From Bacteroidales bacterium (lineage in GTDB: Bacteria > Bacteroidota > Bacteroidia > Bacteroidales > P3): a stretch of DNA of 50,655 nucleotides. Where the stretch lies: positions 1 to 50,655 of the forward strand of contig JAFVBB010000011.1 of NCBI GenBank assembly GCA_017480225.1, read 5' to 3'. The first letter of the stretch is position 1. Each line of letters opens with the position of its first letter. The translations under genes and the position numbers were made by a program. This document shows, one piece after another, positions 19,202 through 25,871 of this stretch. The notes beneath the pieces are model-generated. The model made no database searches, had not been told where the DNA came from, and saw only the letters and a program-made list of their open reading frames with translations.

Positions 19202-19387
19202 CTACTCCTCGTTGCCGTGCTCGATGGCGAGCTTGCCGCGGTAGTAACCGCATTCGGGGCAAACGTGGTGGTACATTACTTGTGCTCCGCAATTGCTGCA
19301 TGTCGTCAGCTGTGCTTTCCCTAACGCGTCGTGCGTTCTTCTCTTGGCCGTGCGGGTCTGCGAGAATCTGTGTTTTGGATGTGGCAT
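19202..19387 (-). CDS. rpmF: 50S ribosomal protein L32
   Basis: 61 residues starting MPHPKHRFSQTRTAKRRTH, a clear L32 N-terminus. Four cysteines in two CxxC pairs (30/33 and 43/46) form the zinc ribbon, so this is the zinc-binding form. An in-frame ATG at 19447 lies in the yceD coding region and would add a non-homologous extension, so the ATG at 19387 is chosen. It follows yceD by 20 bases, the usual bacterial arrangement in which yceD and rpmF form one operon. A terminator lies immediately downstream, so plsX and fabH, often found next, are not here. Confidence 0.96.
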   Translation of the reverse strand: MPHPKHRFSQTRTAKRRTHDALGKAQLTTCSNCGAQVMYHHVCPECGYYRGKLAIEHGNEE

Positions 19388-19407
19388 ATTGTTACTTTTT
19401 TGTTTAT

Positions 19408-19908
19408 TTATTTCAGTTCTTTCAACGCTTCCCAGCGGGGGTCGCACTCACCGTCGCTCCGACTGCCGTCGGAAAGCAGGCTCACCGTCGCGGGGTCGCA
19501 TTCTCCTTCGGGGTGCGTGTGCTGCATCGGTATCCTGACCGCCACAAACTCGTAGAGCCAGGGGCTCAGGTCGAGTTCGTGCGCATCCTCGGGCAGCACC
19601 ACGGTGTTCTCGTCCTCGCTCTGCTCCGTGTCGCTGAAGCGGATGTTTAGGCTCTCCTCGCCCTCCACCTTCAGCTCCATGTCACCCAGGCAGCGGTCGC
19701 AGCGCATGCGCAGCGTGCCGCCGAAGGCGAATTCGAGCATCGTCACCCTCTCCGACCGCCTCATGCGCACCTCAAAAACCACTTTTCCTCCCTCGATTTC
19801 CTCGTTTTCGAACTCGCCGAAGAAATCGTCGCCAAGCACGATGGTATAGTCATAAGTGCCTGGTTTCACGCCAGAAAAGCGCACAATGCGGTCTTCATTC
19901 CTGCTCAT
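19408..19908 (-). CDS. YceD/DUF177 family protein
   Basis: 166 residues. DUF177 (YceD) proteins almost always precede rpmF and are linked to 23S rRNA accumulation and ribosome assembly; that arrangement holds here. The conserved cysteine pair in LRMRCDRCLGDM (about residue 70) and the C-terminal DPRWEALKEL are family hallmarks. The protein is acidic and cytoplasmic. Near the end, Gly-Glu-Cys-Asp-Pro occurs twice about 17 residues apart; the second copy is the normal conserved end and the first fits the usual cysteine region, so I do not read this as a recent duplication. A very good promoter sits just upstream. Confidence 0.9.
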   Translation of the reverse strand: MSRNEDRIVRFSGVKPGTYDYTIVLGDDFFGEFENEEIEGGKVVFEVRMRRSERVTMLEFAFGGTLRMRCDRCLGDMELKVEGEESLNIRFSDTEQSEDENTVVLPEDAHELDLSPWLYEFVAVRIPMQHTHPEGECDPATVSLLSDGSRSDGECDPRWEALKELK

Positions 19909-19929
19909 TTCGCACTCCTATTGAGTGTG

Positions 19930-19960
19930 CAAAGATACGAACATTTTCCATACCCGCAAA
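19930..19960 (-). promoter_or_regulatory. Promoter of yceD-rpmF
   Basis: Textbook Bacteroidetes promoter on the minus strand: TTTG (19957-19960), exactly 19 bases, TATCTTTG (19930-19937). The start of transcription would be near 19923, some 15 bases before the yceD ATG at 19908. Confidence 0.85.
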
Positions 19961-20080
19961 AAAAACTTTTCTCCGGCACCAGCCCCACCCCCGGCGGCAC
20001 CAGCCGAAACGTGGCGCCCCACACCACCCGGGTGTCCCACGATAGTTCAGGAAGCAAGTCGAGGCGGGGTCAAAGTGCTG

Positions 20081-20200
20081 TCAATCACTTGTCAACAGCT
20101 TGTCATCGCCTTGTTAACACCTACATAAGCAGGTCTTGACAAGGCGATGAGTAGGAGTTGAGTAGGAGTTGAGTAGGAGTTGGTCTATCTTTAGCGCTGG
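20081..20200. repeat. 11-base-unit inverted element, family B, copy 1
   Basis: Three exact tandem units GAGTAGGAGTT (20149-20159, 20160-20170, 20171-20181) are preceded by CTTGACAAGGC and GATGA, and face an inverted, diverged array (minus strand GTTAACAAGGC, GATGACAAGCT, GTTGACAAGTG) on the left. An exact 12-base stem (TCATCGCCTTGT / ACAAGGCGATGA) joins the two halves across a 24-base loop. The right end, GTTGGTCTAT followed by GCTG, is shared with the element at 49118-49236. It lies in the divergent region between yceD and the EF-G paralogue, upstream of the latter's promoter. Confidence 0.8.
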
Positions 20201-20377
20201 TTTCCAATATGTTACAACCGACACTTTTACACCCTGCAGGAAGGCCAGGCAACTCGTTCATTTGCAACGAATTGCCGCTTTGTTAGTTTTCATGGCTTCT
20301 GCCGGACAGACCAGTCTCGGCGTTGCAGCCCCGACTTCATGCACTGGCGTCGGGGCCTGTGGCGGCAGAATTTTTAT

Positions 20378-20408
20378 TTTGCCATATCGAAAACAATTCG
20401 TAACTTTG
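20378..20408 (+). promoter_or_regulatory. Promoter of the EF-G paralogue
   Basis: TTTG (20378-20381), exactly 19 bases, TAACTTTG (20401-20408): a full match to the Bacteroidetes consensus. Transcription should start about seven bases on, near 20415, giving a leader of about 90 bases. Confidence 0.85.
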
Positions 20409-20414
20409 CCGTCT

Positions 20415-20459
20415 CATACACCGCGCCGAGGGGCGTGCAGAACGCGGTGTATGTTTTTT
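20415..20459 (+). promoter_or_regulatory. Leader hairpin with U-tract (possible attenuator)
   Basis: A perfect 11-base inverted repeat (CATACACCGCG at 20415-20425, CGCGGTGTATG at 20443-20453) is followed at once by six thymines. The left arm begins at the predicted transcription start, so the RNA would open with an intrinsic-terminator-like hairpin roughly 50 bases ahead of the start codon at 20504. Premature termination would then control expression of the downstream translation factor. A simple 5' stabilising hairpin is the alternative. Confidence 0.65.
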
Positions 20460-20503
20460 ACAGTCAGCGTAATAGTGAACGACAAAATAAAATAAAGTAT
20501 ACA

Positions 20504-22636
20504 ATGAAAATCTACCAGACTAAGGACATTCGCAACATCGCCCTTGTGGGCGGCGCCAAGAGCGGCAAGACCACCATGGCCGAGGCCATGGCTTTCTGCG
20601 GAGGCCTCATCAACCGTCGCGGCACGGTTGACGGCAAGAACACAATCAGCGACTATCGCGACATCGAGCACGACCGCGGCTATTCCGTGGAGAGCAGCCT
20701 CATGTACACCGAGTTTGCCGGCAAGAAGGTGAACATTCTCGACGTGCCCGGCTTCGCCGACTACCAGGGCGAGCTTGACGCCGCCCTGAATGTGGTCGAG
20801 GCCGCCGTCGTGGTCGTCAACGCACAGAGCGGTGTCGAGGTCGGCACCGAAATCGCCAACCGCTACGCCTCCAAGCTCAACACCCCGATGATCTTCGTGG
20901 TGAACCACCTCGACGCCGAAAAAGCCAACTTCGACGACAGCGTGGCTCAGCTTAAGGACTACTTCGGCCAGAAGTGCACCGTGCTCCAGTTCCCGACCAA
21001 CGCGGGCCTGGGCTTCAACCAGGTGGTCGACATTGTGGCCAACAAGATGTACACCTTCGCCGACGGCAAGATGACCGAGGCCGACATCCCCGCCGAGTAC
21101 GCCGACCGCGCCGCCGAGATGCGCGAGGCTCTCGTCGAGGAGGCTGCCGCAGCCGACGACGCCCTGATGGAGAAGTACTTCGAGAACGGCGACCTCACCG
21201 CCGAGGAGCTCACCCAGGCCCTCAAGCTCGCCATCGACAAGCGCGACCTCTTCCCCATCCTCTGCACCAGCGCCAAGGAGAACATGGGCGTGGCCCGTCT
21301 GCTTGAGTTCGTCGCACAGAATGTGCCCGCCCCCTGCGAGGTGGCCGAGCCCAAGACGACCAAGGGCGGCAAGGCCCTGCAGTGCGACTGCGCCAACCCC
21401 ACCGTGGCCTTCGCATTCAAGAGCGCCAAGGACAAGAACCTCGGCGAAATCACCTACCTCCGCATCTACGACGGCGAGCTGGCCGAGGCGCAGGATGTGG
21501 TCAACGCCTGCAACCAGAGCAAGGAGCGCGTGAGCCAGGTGCTCGTGTGCAGCGGCAGCAACCGCCAGCGCGTCGAGAAGGCCTGCGCGGGCGACATCGT
21601 GTGCACCATCAAGCTGAAGGATGTGAAGATCAACCACACCCTCACCACCCCGAAGAACACCGACGACGTCGTGGCGGAAATCGAGTTCCCGACCCCGATC
21701 TACACCGTGGCCGTCAAGGCTGCCAACAGCAACGACGACGAGAAGGTCGGCGCCGCGCTGAAGGACCTCTGCACATACGACCGCTCGCTCACGCTGGAGA
21801 ACAGCCGCGAGCTGCGCCAGGTCATCCTCGGCTGCCAGGGCGAGCTGCACCTCAACACCATCAAGTGGTACTTCGAGAACCAGTACAAGCTCGGCGTGAA
21901 CTTCACCGCGCCCAACGTGCCCTACCGCGAGACCATCACCAAGAGCGCCGAGGCCATGTACCGCCACAAGAAGCAGAGCGGCGGCAGCGGCCAGTTCGGC
22001 GAGGTGCACATGCTCATCGAGCCCTACTACGACGGTATGCCCAACCAGACCAAGTACCCCATCCGCGACACGCAGGAGTACCCGCTCGAGTGGGGCGGCA
22101 AGCTGGTGTTCAACAACTGCATCGTCGGCGGATCTATCGACGCCCGCTTCATGCCCGCCATCCTCAAGGGCATTATGGAGAAGATGGAGCAGGGCCCGCT
22201 GACCGGCAGCTACGCACGCGACATCGTCGTCAATATCTACGACGGCAAGATGCACCCCGTGGACAGCAACGAGACGGCCTTCAAGATTGCGGGCCGCACC
22301 GCCTTCCGCGAGGCCTTCAAGCAGGCAGCGCCGAAGATCAAGGAGCCTATCTACGACGTGGCCGTCACCGTGCCCACCGAGAGCCAGGGAGGCGTGATGA
22401 CCGACCTGCAGGGCCGCCGCGCCATAGTCATGGGCATGGACGCCGAGGGCAAGTACACCACCCTCAAAGCCAAAGCCCCGCTGGCCGAGATGAACCGCTA
22501 CTGCACCGCCCTGAGCTCGCTCACCAGCGGCCGCGGCACCTTCACCATGACCTTCAGCGGCTACGAGCTCGTCCCCGCCGACGTGCAGCAGGCCCTCCTC
22601 AAAGCCTACGAGGAAGCAGCCTCGGAGGAAGAGTAA
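20504..22636 (+). CDS. fusA2: Elongation factor G paralogue (EF-G2 type), catalytic His replaced
   Basis: 710 residues with the full EF-G domain order (G domain 1-280, then domains II-V). The start is ATG at 20504, giving MKIYQTKDIRNIALVG; the frame is open farther upstream, but only into the leader and promoter. The P-loop is GGAKSGKT (16-23). The switch II motif, normally Asp-Thr-Pro-Gly-His, reads Asp-Val-Pro-Gly-Phe here (80-84), so the catalytic histidine is absent, and the G4 motif is NHLD instead of NKxD. Bacteroides EF-G2, a paralogue reported to lack GTPase activity and to support protein synthesis during nutrient limitation and gut colonisation, shows the same kind of change; the assignment to that group is by inference. 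It has its own promoter, leader hairpin and terminator. A decayed copy of its last 20 codons lies at 24281-24353. Confidence 0.92.
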   Translation: MKIYQTKDIRNIALVGGAKSGKTTMAEAMAFCGGLINRRGTVDGKNTISDYRDIEHDRGYSVESSLMYTEFAGKKVNILDVPGFADYQGELDAALNVVEAAVVVVNAQSGVEVGTEIANRYASKLNTPMIFVVNHLDAEKANFDDSVAQLKDYFGQKCTVLQFPTNAGLGFNQVVDIVANKMYTFADGKMTEADIPAEYADRAAEMREALVEEAAAADDALMEKYFENGDLTAEELTQALKLAIDKRDLFPILCTSAKENMGVARLLEFVAQNVPAPCEVAEPKTTKGGKALQCDCANPTVAFAFKSAKDKNLGEITYLRIYDGELAEAQDVVNACNQSKERVSQVLVCSGSNRQRVEKACAGDIVCTIKLKDVKINHTLTTPKNTDDVVAEIEFPTPIYTVAVKAANSNDDEKVGAALKDLCTYDRSLTLENSRELRQVILGCQGELHLNTIKWYFENQYKLGVNFTAPNVPYRETITKSAEAMYRHKKQSGGSGQFGEVHMLIEPYYDGMPNQTKYPIRDTQEYPLEWGGKLVFNNCIVGGSIDARFMPAILKGIMEKMEQGPLTGSYARDIVVNIYDGKMHPVDSNETAFKIAGRTAFREAFKQAAPKIKEPIYDVAVTVPTESQGGVMTDLQGRRAIVMGMDAEGKYTTLKAKAPLAEMNRYCTALSSLTSGRGTFTMTFSGYELVPADVQQALLKAYEEAASEEE

Positions 22637-22695
22637 AACAACGCACAGGGCAGCCTGCGTACACAGTGCACAAGCTGCCGAACTGCACACAAACC

Positions 22696-22728
22696 AAGCC
22701 GGAAGTACCGAGTGGTACTTCCGGCTTT
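22696..22728 (+). terminator. Intrinsic terminator behind the EF-G paralogue
   Basis: AAGCCGGAAGTACC, a four-base loop, and GGTACTTCCGGCTTT form a 13-14-base perfect stem ending in thymines, about 60 bases after the stop. A degraded version of the same hairpin is found in the duplicated segment at about 24412-24447. Confidence 0.88.
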
Positions 22729-22917
22729 CAATAATAGGGAATCCGAAACCGGTGGCAAGGGCATGGCCTTCGGCCTGTACCCTACGTCGCAGTTTATCCG
22801 CGATGCGAGGTTACGGCTTTTCCGCCGTTCAGTAAACCACACACTGAGGCTGCAGGGCGATAGTACTTATTGCCTTTTTGCGGTTGAGGAATAGCAACGT
22901 ATCTGAGTATCTGTTTT
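22729..22917. other. Intergenic region between convergent genes
   Basis: No gene supported. The decayed duplicate downstream (24281-24605) lacks the equivalent of about 22740-22925, which marks this piece as either inserted here or deleted there. Confidence 0.5.
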
Positions 22918-24084
22918 TTATAAGCGGATAGTGCCACGCCCGTAGCATACCCCACACCTTCCCGTACCATTGCACACTGCACAATTGTCTACATAAACAG
23001 TATATTTATACCACCCACGCCCTGCGCATCCTGTACATTTCCCAGAGCCACCACAGCCCTTGCAATTTACATATTCCTGGCGAGGACTTGAGGATTGGCT
23101 CTCGGTAGACGTATTGTTCCCAGTATTTGTAGGAAAATTCCCTCTCATTTCATACTCCAGGATGGCCGCTCTTTGTTCTCTTTTAAGTTTTTCATATTCT
23201 TCTTTGCTTATTTCTGTTGTTAAAATAAGGTCGGTTCCAGTTAGTAGACCACGACCCACAAAGGTTATTTTGCTCCAGTCTTTGGCAATAATCAATGAGG
23301 TTCCTCCGATGTCAGTAAATATCTTCCGGGGCTCTATGGGGATACGACCTCCTGAACTATAGTACTCGTTAAGATTATTAAGTGTCACGTTCACCTCCGC
23401 CATTCGAAAATAGAAGTTTTGACTGTCTTCCTTGTACAATCTATCACACCCTCCTGCTAAAACATAAAAACCACTAAACTTTGTTTTGGCATAATATACT
23501 CCATCTTCGAGATTCATTGTTAAAGATTCAAGGGCTCCGTTTCCATTTTTGAAATAGAATGTACCTACTCTCTTCCCATATTTACCAGTTCCAGAGGGAG
23601 TTTCTTTCTGCACAACAGATTGCTGTGACCCTGTGCCGGTAAAAGAAAAGTATGTCGAGTTGCCAAGCCATTTCCCATCATATGCATCTTCTTTGACATA
23701 AATTGCCACATAATACGTCTTTTTCCCCGGAGCCAACGGGATTGCCCTGACGGGCATGAATAGCCGGAAGTCTTCCCATAAGGTGGATTCGTAGGGCAGG
23801 GTAACAGTTTCTCCGACATAGGGGCTGTTATTTGTAGTAAGGTAACCCGATACCCCTCCTTTCAGAAATTTCTTGTTTTCATCGTAGAAAAAGGCATAAA
23901 CCCTGGCCTTTTTCCCTTTCATCCCGTTTATTATAACTTTGGCATGGATTCTCATGCCGGTCTCACCCCCACTTTGAACACCATGCTCAATCCACACGCC
24001 TTCTACCGTTGCACTTTGAGAATACGCGCTCCCCGAGAATACACTCAGCGCCAGCAACATCAGAATCAAGACACTCCGTTTCAT
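22918..24084 (-). CDS. Secreted protein with C-terminal DnaJ-type zinc-finger repeats
   Basis: 388 residues. A signal peptide (1-23, ending Ser-Ala-Tyr-Ser-Gln) shows export. Residues about 25-150 form a beta-rich domain of the kind seen in secreted Bacteroidetes proteins; about 170-300 is a second strand-rich domain; 300-345 is a Lys/Glu then Ser/Thr/Asn linker; and the last 50 residues carry four CxxC knuckles with CxxCxGxG character (CKGCGGSG, CTGCAGRG, CAVCNGTG, CGVCYGRG), the cysteine-rich fold of DnaJ. Such a zinc finger on an exported protein is uncommon in general but recurs in Bacteroidetes. The role could be binding unfolded or partner proteins at the cell surface; that is a guess. 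The AT content is clearly higher than in the EF-G gene before it. The gene has a consensus promoter, and its 3' end is duplicated at 24457-24605. Confidence 0.82.
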   Translation of the reverse strand: MKRSVLILMLLALSVFSGSAYSQSATVEGVWIEHGVQSGGETGMRIHAKVIINGMKGKKARVYAFFYDENKKFLKGGVSGYLTTNNSPYVGETVTLPYESTLWEDFRLFMPVRAIPLAPGKKTYYVAIYVKEDAYDGKWLGNSTYFSFTGTGSQQSVVQKETPSGTGKYGKRVGTFYFKNGNGALESLTMNLEDGVYYAKTKFSGFYVLAGGCDRLYKEDSQNFYFRMAEVNVTLNNLNEYYSSGGRIPIEPRKIFTDIGGTSLIIAKDWSKITFVGRGLLTGTDLILTTEISKEEYEKLKREQRAAILEYEMRGNFPTNTGNNTSTESQSSSPRQEYVNCKGCGGSGKCTGCAGRGWYKYTVYVDNCAVCNGTGRCGVCYGRGTIRL

Positions 24085-24182
24085 GTCATTTTACAATTTG
24101 CGCAGGTGACACCTCAGTATTTTTGTCTGTGGTGGCCTGCAGTGTTAATAATGCGAACAAGACTTCCGTCTGAAATCAGGTG

Positions 24183-24213
24183 CAAAGATACGAAGGATTC
24201 ATGAAATGGCAAA
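24183..24213 (-). promoter_or_regulatory. Promoter of the secreted zinc-finger gene
   Basis: On the minus strand TTTG (24210-24213), exactly 19 bases, TATCTTTG (24183-24190). Transcription would start near 24176, giving a leader of about 90 bases. Confidence 0.82.
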
Positions 24214-24280
24214 ATCTTTGTCAGAATACGATTTGCCGCATAAATCACAACAACCCTCTCTCACAGAGTTCTCACAACAA

Positions 24281-24353
24281 CGAGCCCGCCCCCCGCCGAC
24301 GTGCAGCAGGCCCTCCTCAAAGCCTACGAGGAAGCCGCCTCGGAGGAAGAGTA
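24281..24353 (+). pseudogene. Duplicated 3' end of the EF-G paralogue
   Basis: About 73 bases nearly identical to 22565-22636, encoding the same last residues (ADVQQALLKAYEEAASEEE, stop) with a third-position change and one inserted base near its left end. The similarity continues beyond the stop through the post-gene sequence and a damaged version of the terminator to about 24450. There is no upstream coding part, so this is a fragment left by a segmental duplication, not a gene. Confidence 0.9.
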
Positions 24354-24456
24354 AAACAACGCACAGGGCAGTCCGCGTACAAGTCGCACAAGCAGCCGAA
24401 CTGCGCCCAGCCAAAACTGGAAGCACAGAGGGGTACTTAAGGCTCCAATAATAGGA

Positions 24457-24605
24457 GCGTCGCGCCCGTAGCATACCCCACACTTTTCCTGCACCGTTGC
24501 ATACTGCACAATTGTCTAAATAATCAGTAGCCGAATAATAATTGTGATATGTATACCACCCTCGTCCTGCGCATCCTGTACATTTTCCAGAACCACCACA
24601 TCTTT
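24457..24605 (-). pseudogene. Duplicated, frameshifted 3' end of the zinc-finger gene
   Basis: This matches the 3' end of the gene at 22918-24084, about 22929-23056. In one frame it reads RCGGSGKCTGCAGRGWYTY, then about six extra residues, then LDNCAVCNGAGK; the following CGVCYGR knuckle is only readable in another frame, so a one-base shift has broken the copy. No signal peptide or N-terminal domain is present. A long open frame (24199-24726) runs through it but ends in the antisense of the EF-G fragment, so it is not a credible protein. Confidence 0.82.
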
Positions 24606-24975
24606 TCTGGCGTAAGGCAACAACTTTTGAAGTTGGGAAAAAATCATTTGTCCATAATCTATGCTTCCTTTGTGACGATACCAGCTTGTTCGTAACACAC
24701 CAATACGAAGAAAGCATTGTCTGCAACGTTTACCCTAATAATAGTGAGTAATCGACATCATTATTGTGCAACGTTTCCCTTTTTGAAACAATAACGCTGT
24801 CCCGATGCGAAGTTAACCTAATATTTGTGGTGTTGCTCTTGTTCGTGTGCAATGTATAATCTACAACAGAGGGGTGACTGTTTCTTCTGTGCAGGTTCTA
24901 CCCTACATTCTTACTTATGCCATGCATTGCAGTTCGTATTCAATATCAATCTTTGCATGTCTATCAAGAGTTGCA
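24606..24975. other. Intergenic, AT-rich
   Basis: About 370 bases between the broken duplicate and the receiver gene. I see no open frame with natural composition, no clear terminator for the receiver operon and no RNA gene. Confidence 0.5.
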
Positions 24976-25866
24976 TTATTCCATCAAATCGATGAATAGA
25001 CTTGAATATTTCAGGATGTTTTTGCGGATATCTTTGAAAAAAATATCGTCAAAATACTTATCTCCATTTTTGGTCACCAGCACTTCAACTCCATTGTGTA
25101 TTTTACTCTTACAATGCGCCAGCTCATTTCGGGGATTTATGATTGCCTCAACATATTCTTCGTAGAAGTTTTTCTCTTTATATAACTCAGGTGTTGTTTG
25201 CTCGAGAATGATTTTTAATGCACGGGCTTTCTGTGAAGAGTCCAACTGAGGGACTATCTCTTGAATACAATCACATCGCCATGACAATTTGCAATTATTG
25301 CTGCAGCTTAATGATTTTCGAAGAGACTTTTCCCTATTGGATGTGACGTGCTTATGGAACAATTCCATCATTTCTACAGTGTTAAAGTGCGATAATATGA
25401 TTCCGTCCATCATCGCATCAAGTTCACTGACCTCTGCCATAACCAGGCCACGAAGGTTGTTAAGATCTTGCACCTTTTTTAGAGTGGCATAAATAACCGC
25501 TTTGACTCTATTGACAAAGGCCGTTTCCGGAGTACGACCGCTGTAGAATACGCCTTCAAGTTCCTTATCTCGTCCTTTCGCCCGCAGTTCCTCGATTCCA
25601 CTTGCAGAATAAAAGACAACATCCGTATACACACCTAAATCCCTTATCTTTGATATCAATTCCGCTCCATTCGGTTGATCAGCAAGATTCAGGTCCATTA
25701 GAATTAAGTCGAAATCACTATAGTTAATATTTTTCTCCTCCTTGGCGACTAACATCTTCTCATACAAGAAACCCAGATCTTCAAGATAATCTTGAATTTG
25801 GTCTTCGACACTCTCCACCCAATCTTTTTCGTTTTCAATCCAAAGTATGTGATATTTTAGATTCAT
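24976..25866 (-). CDS. Receiver-domain protein with cysteine-rich C-terminal extension
   Basis: 296 residues. The first 130 or so form a CheY-like receiver: an acidic pair near residues 11-13 (ENE), the likely phosphoacceptor Asp58 in LILMDLN, and a serine in FYSAS near 90, with a 'NGAEL' turn as in response regulators. The next part contains a cysteine cluster (SCSNNCKLSWRCDC, near 180-195) that could bind zinc, and a helical C-terminus with RNELAH. No HTH or other DNA-binding output domain is recognisable, so the output is unclear. It lies 5 bases behind the dual-ATPase kinase gene and is surely its partner. It resembles the divergent 'response receiver' proteins encoded beside HATPase_c_3-type ATPases. 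The second half might be an effector domain; I cannot name it. Confidence 0.8.
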   Translation of the reverse strand: MNLKYHILWIENEKDWVESVEDQIQDYLEDLGFLYEKMLVAKEEKNINYSDFDLILMDLNLADQPNGAELISKIRDLGVYTDVVFYSASGIEELRAKGRDKELEGVFYSGRTPETAFVNRVKAVIYATLKKVQDLNNLRGLVMAEVSELDAMMDGIILSHFNTVEMMELFHKHVTSNREKSLRKSLSCSNNCKLSWRCDCIQEIVPQLDSSQKARALKIILEQTTPELYKEKNFYEEYVEAIINPRNELAHCKSKIHNGVEVLVTKNGDKYFDDIFFKDIRKNILKYSSLFIDLME

Positions 25867-25871
25867 GTCAT

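Noticed and set aside
19430-19520. Repeated Gly-Glu-Cys-Asp-Pro near the end of YceD as a recent internal duplication
   Set aside because: Both copies fall at positions where family members have similar residues, and the DNA between and around them is not repeated.
20149-20181. Tandem 11-base units as a CRISPR array
   Set aside because: The units are directly adjacent, without spacers, and too short; no cas gene is nearby.
20414-22690. 758-residue open frame antisense to the EF-G paralogue
   Set aside because: It mirrors a GC-rich gene, has extreme Leu/Val/His/Gly composition, no ribosome binding site, and the opposite strand encodes an unmistakable EF-G.
24199-24726. 175-residue frame over the duplicated segment as a functional zinc-finger protein
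   Set aside because: It holds only two of four cysteine knuckles in frame, has no signal peptide, and ends in the antisense of the EF-G fragment.
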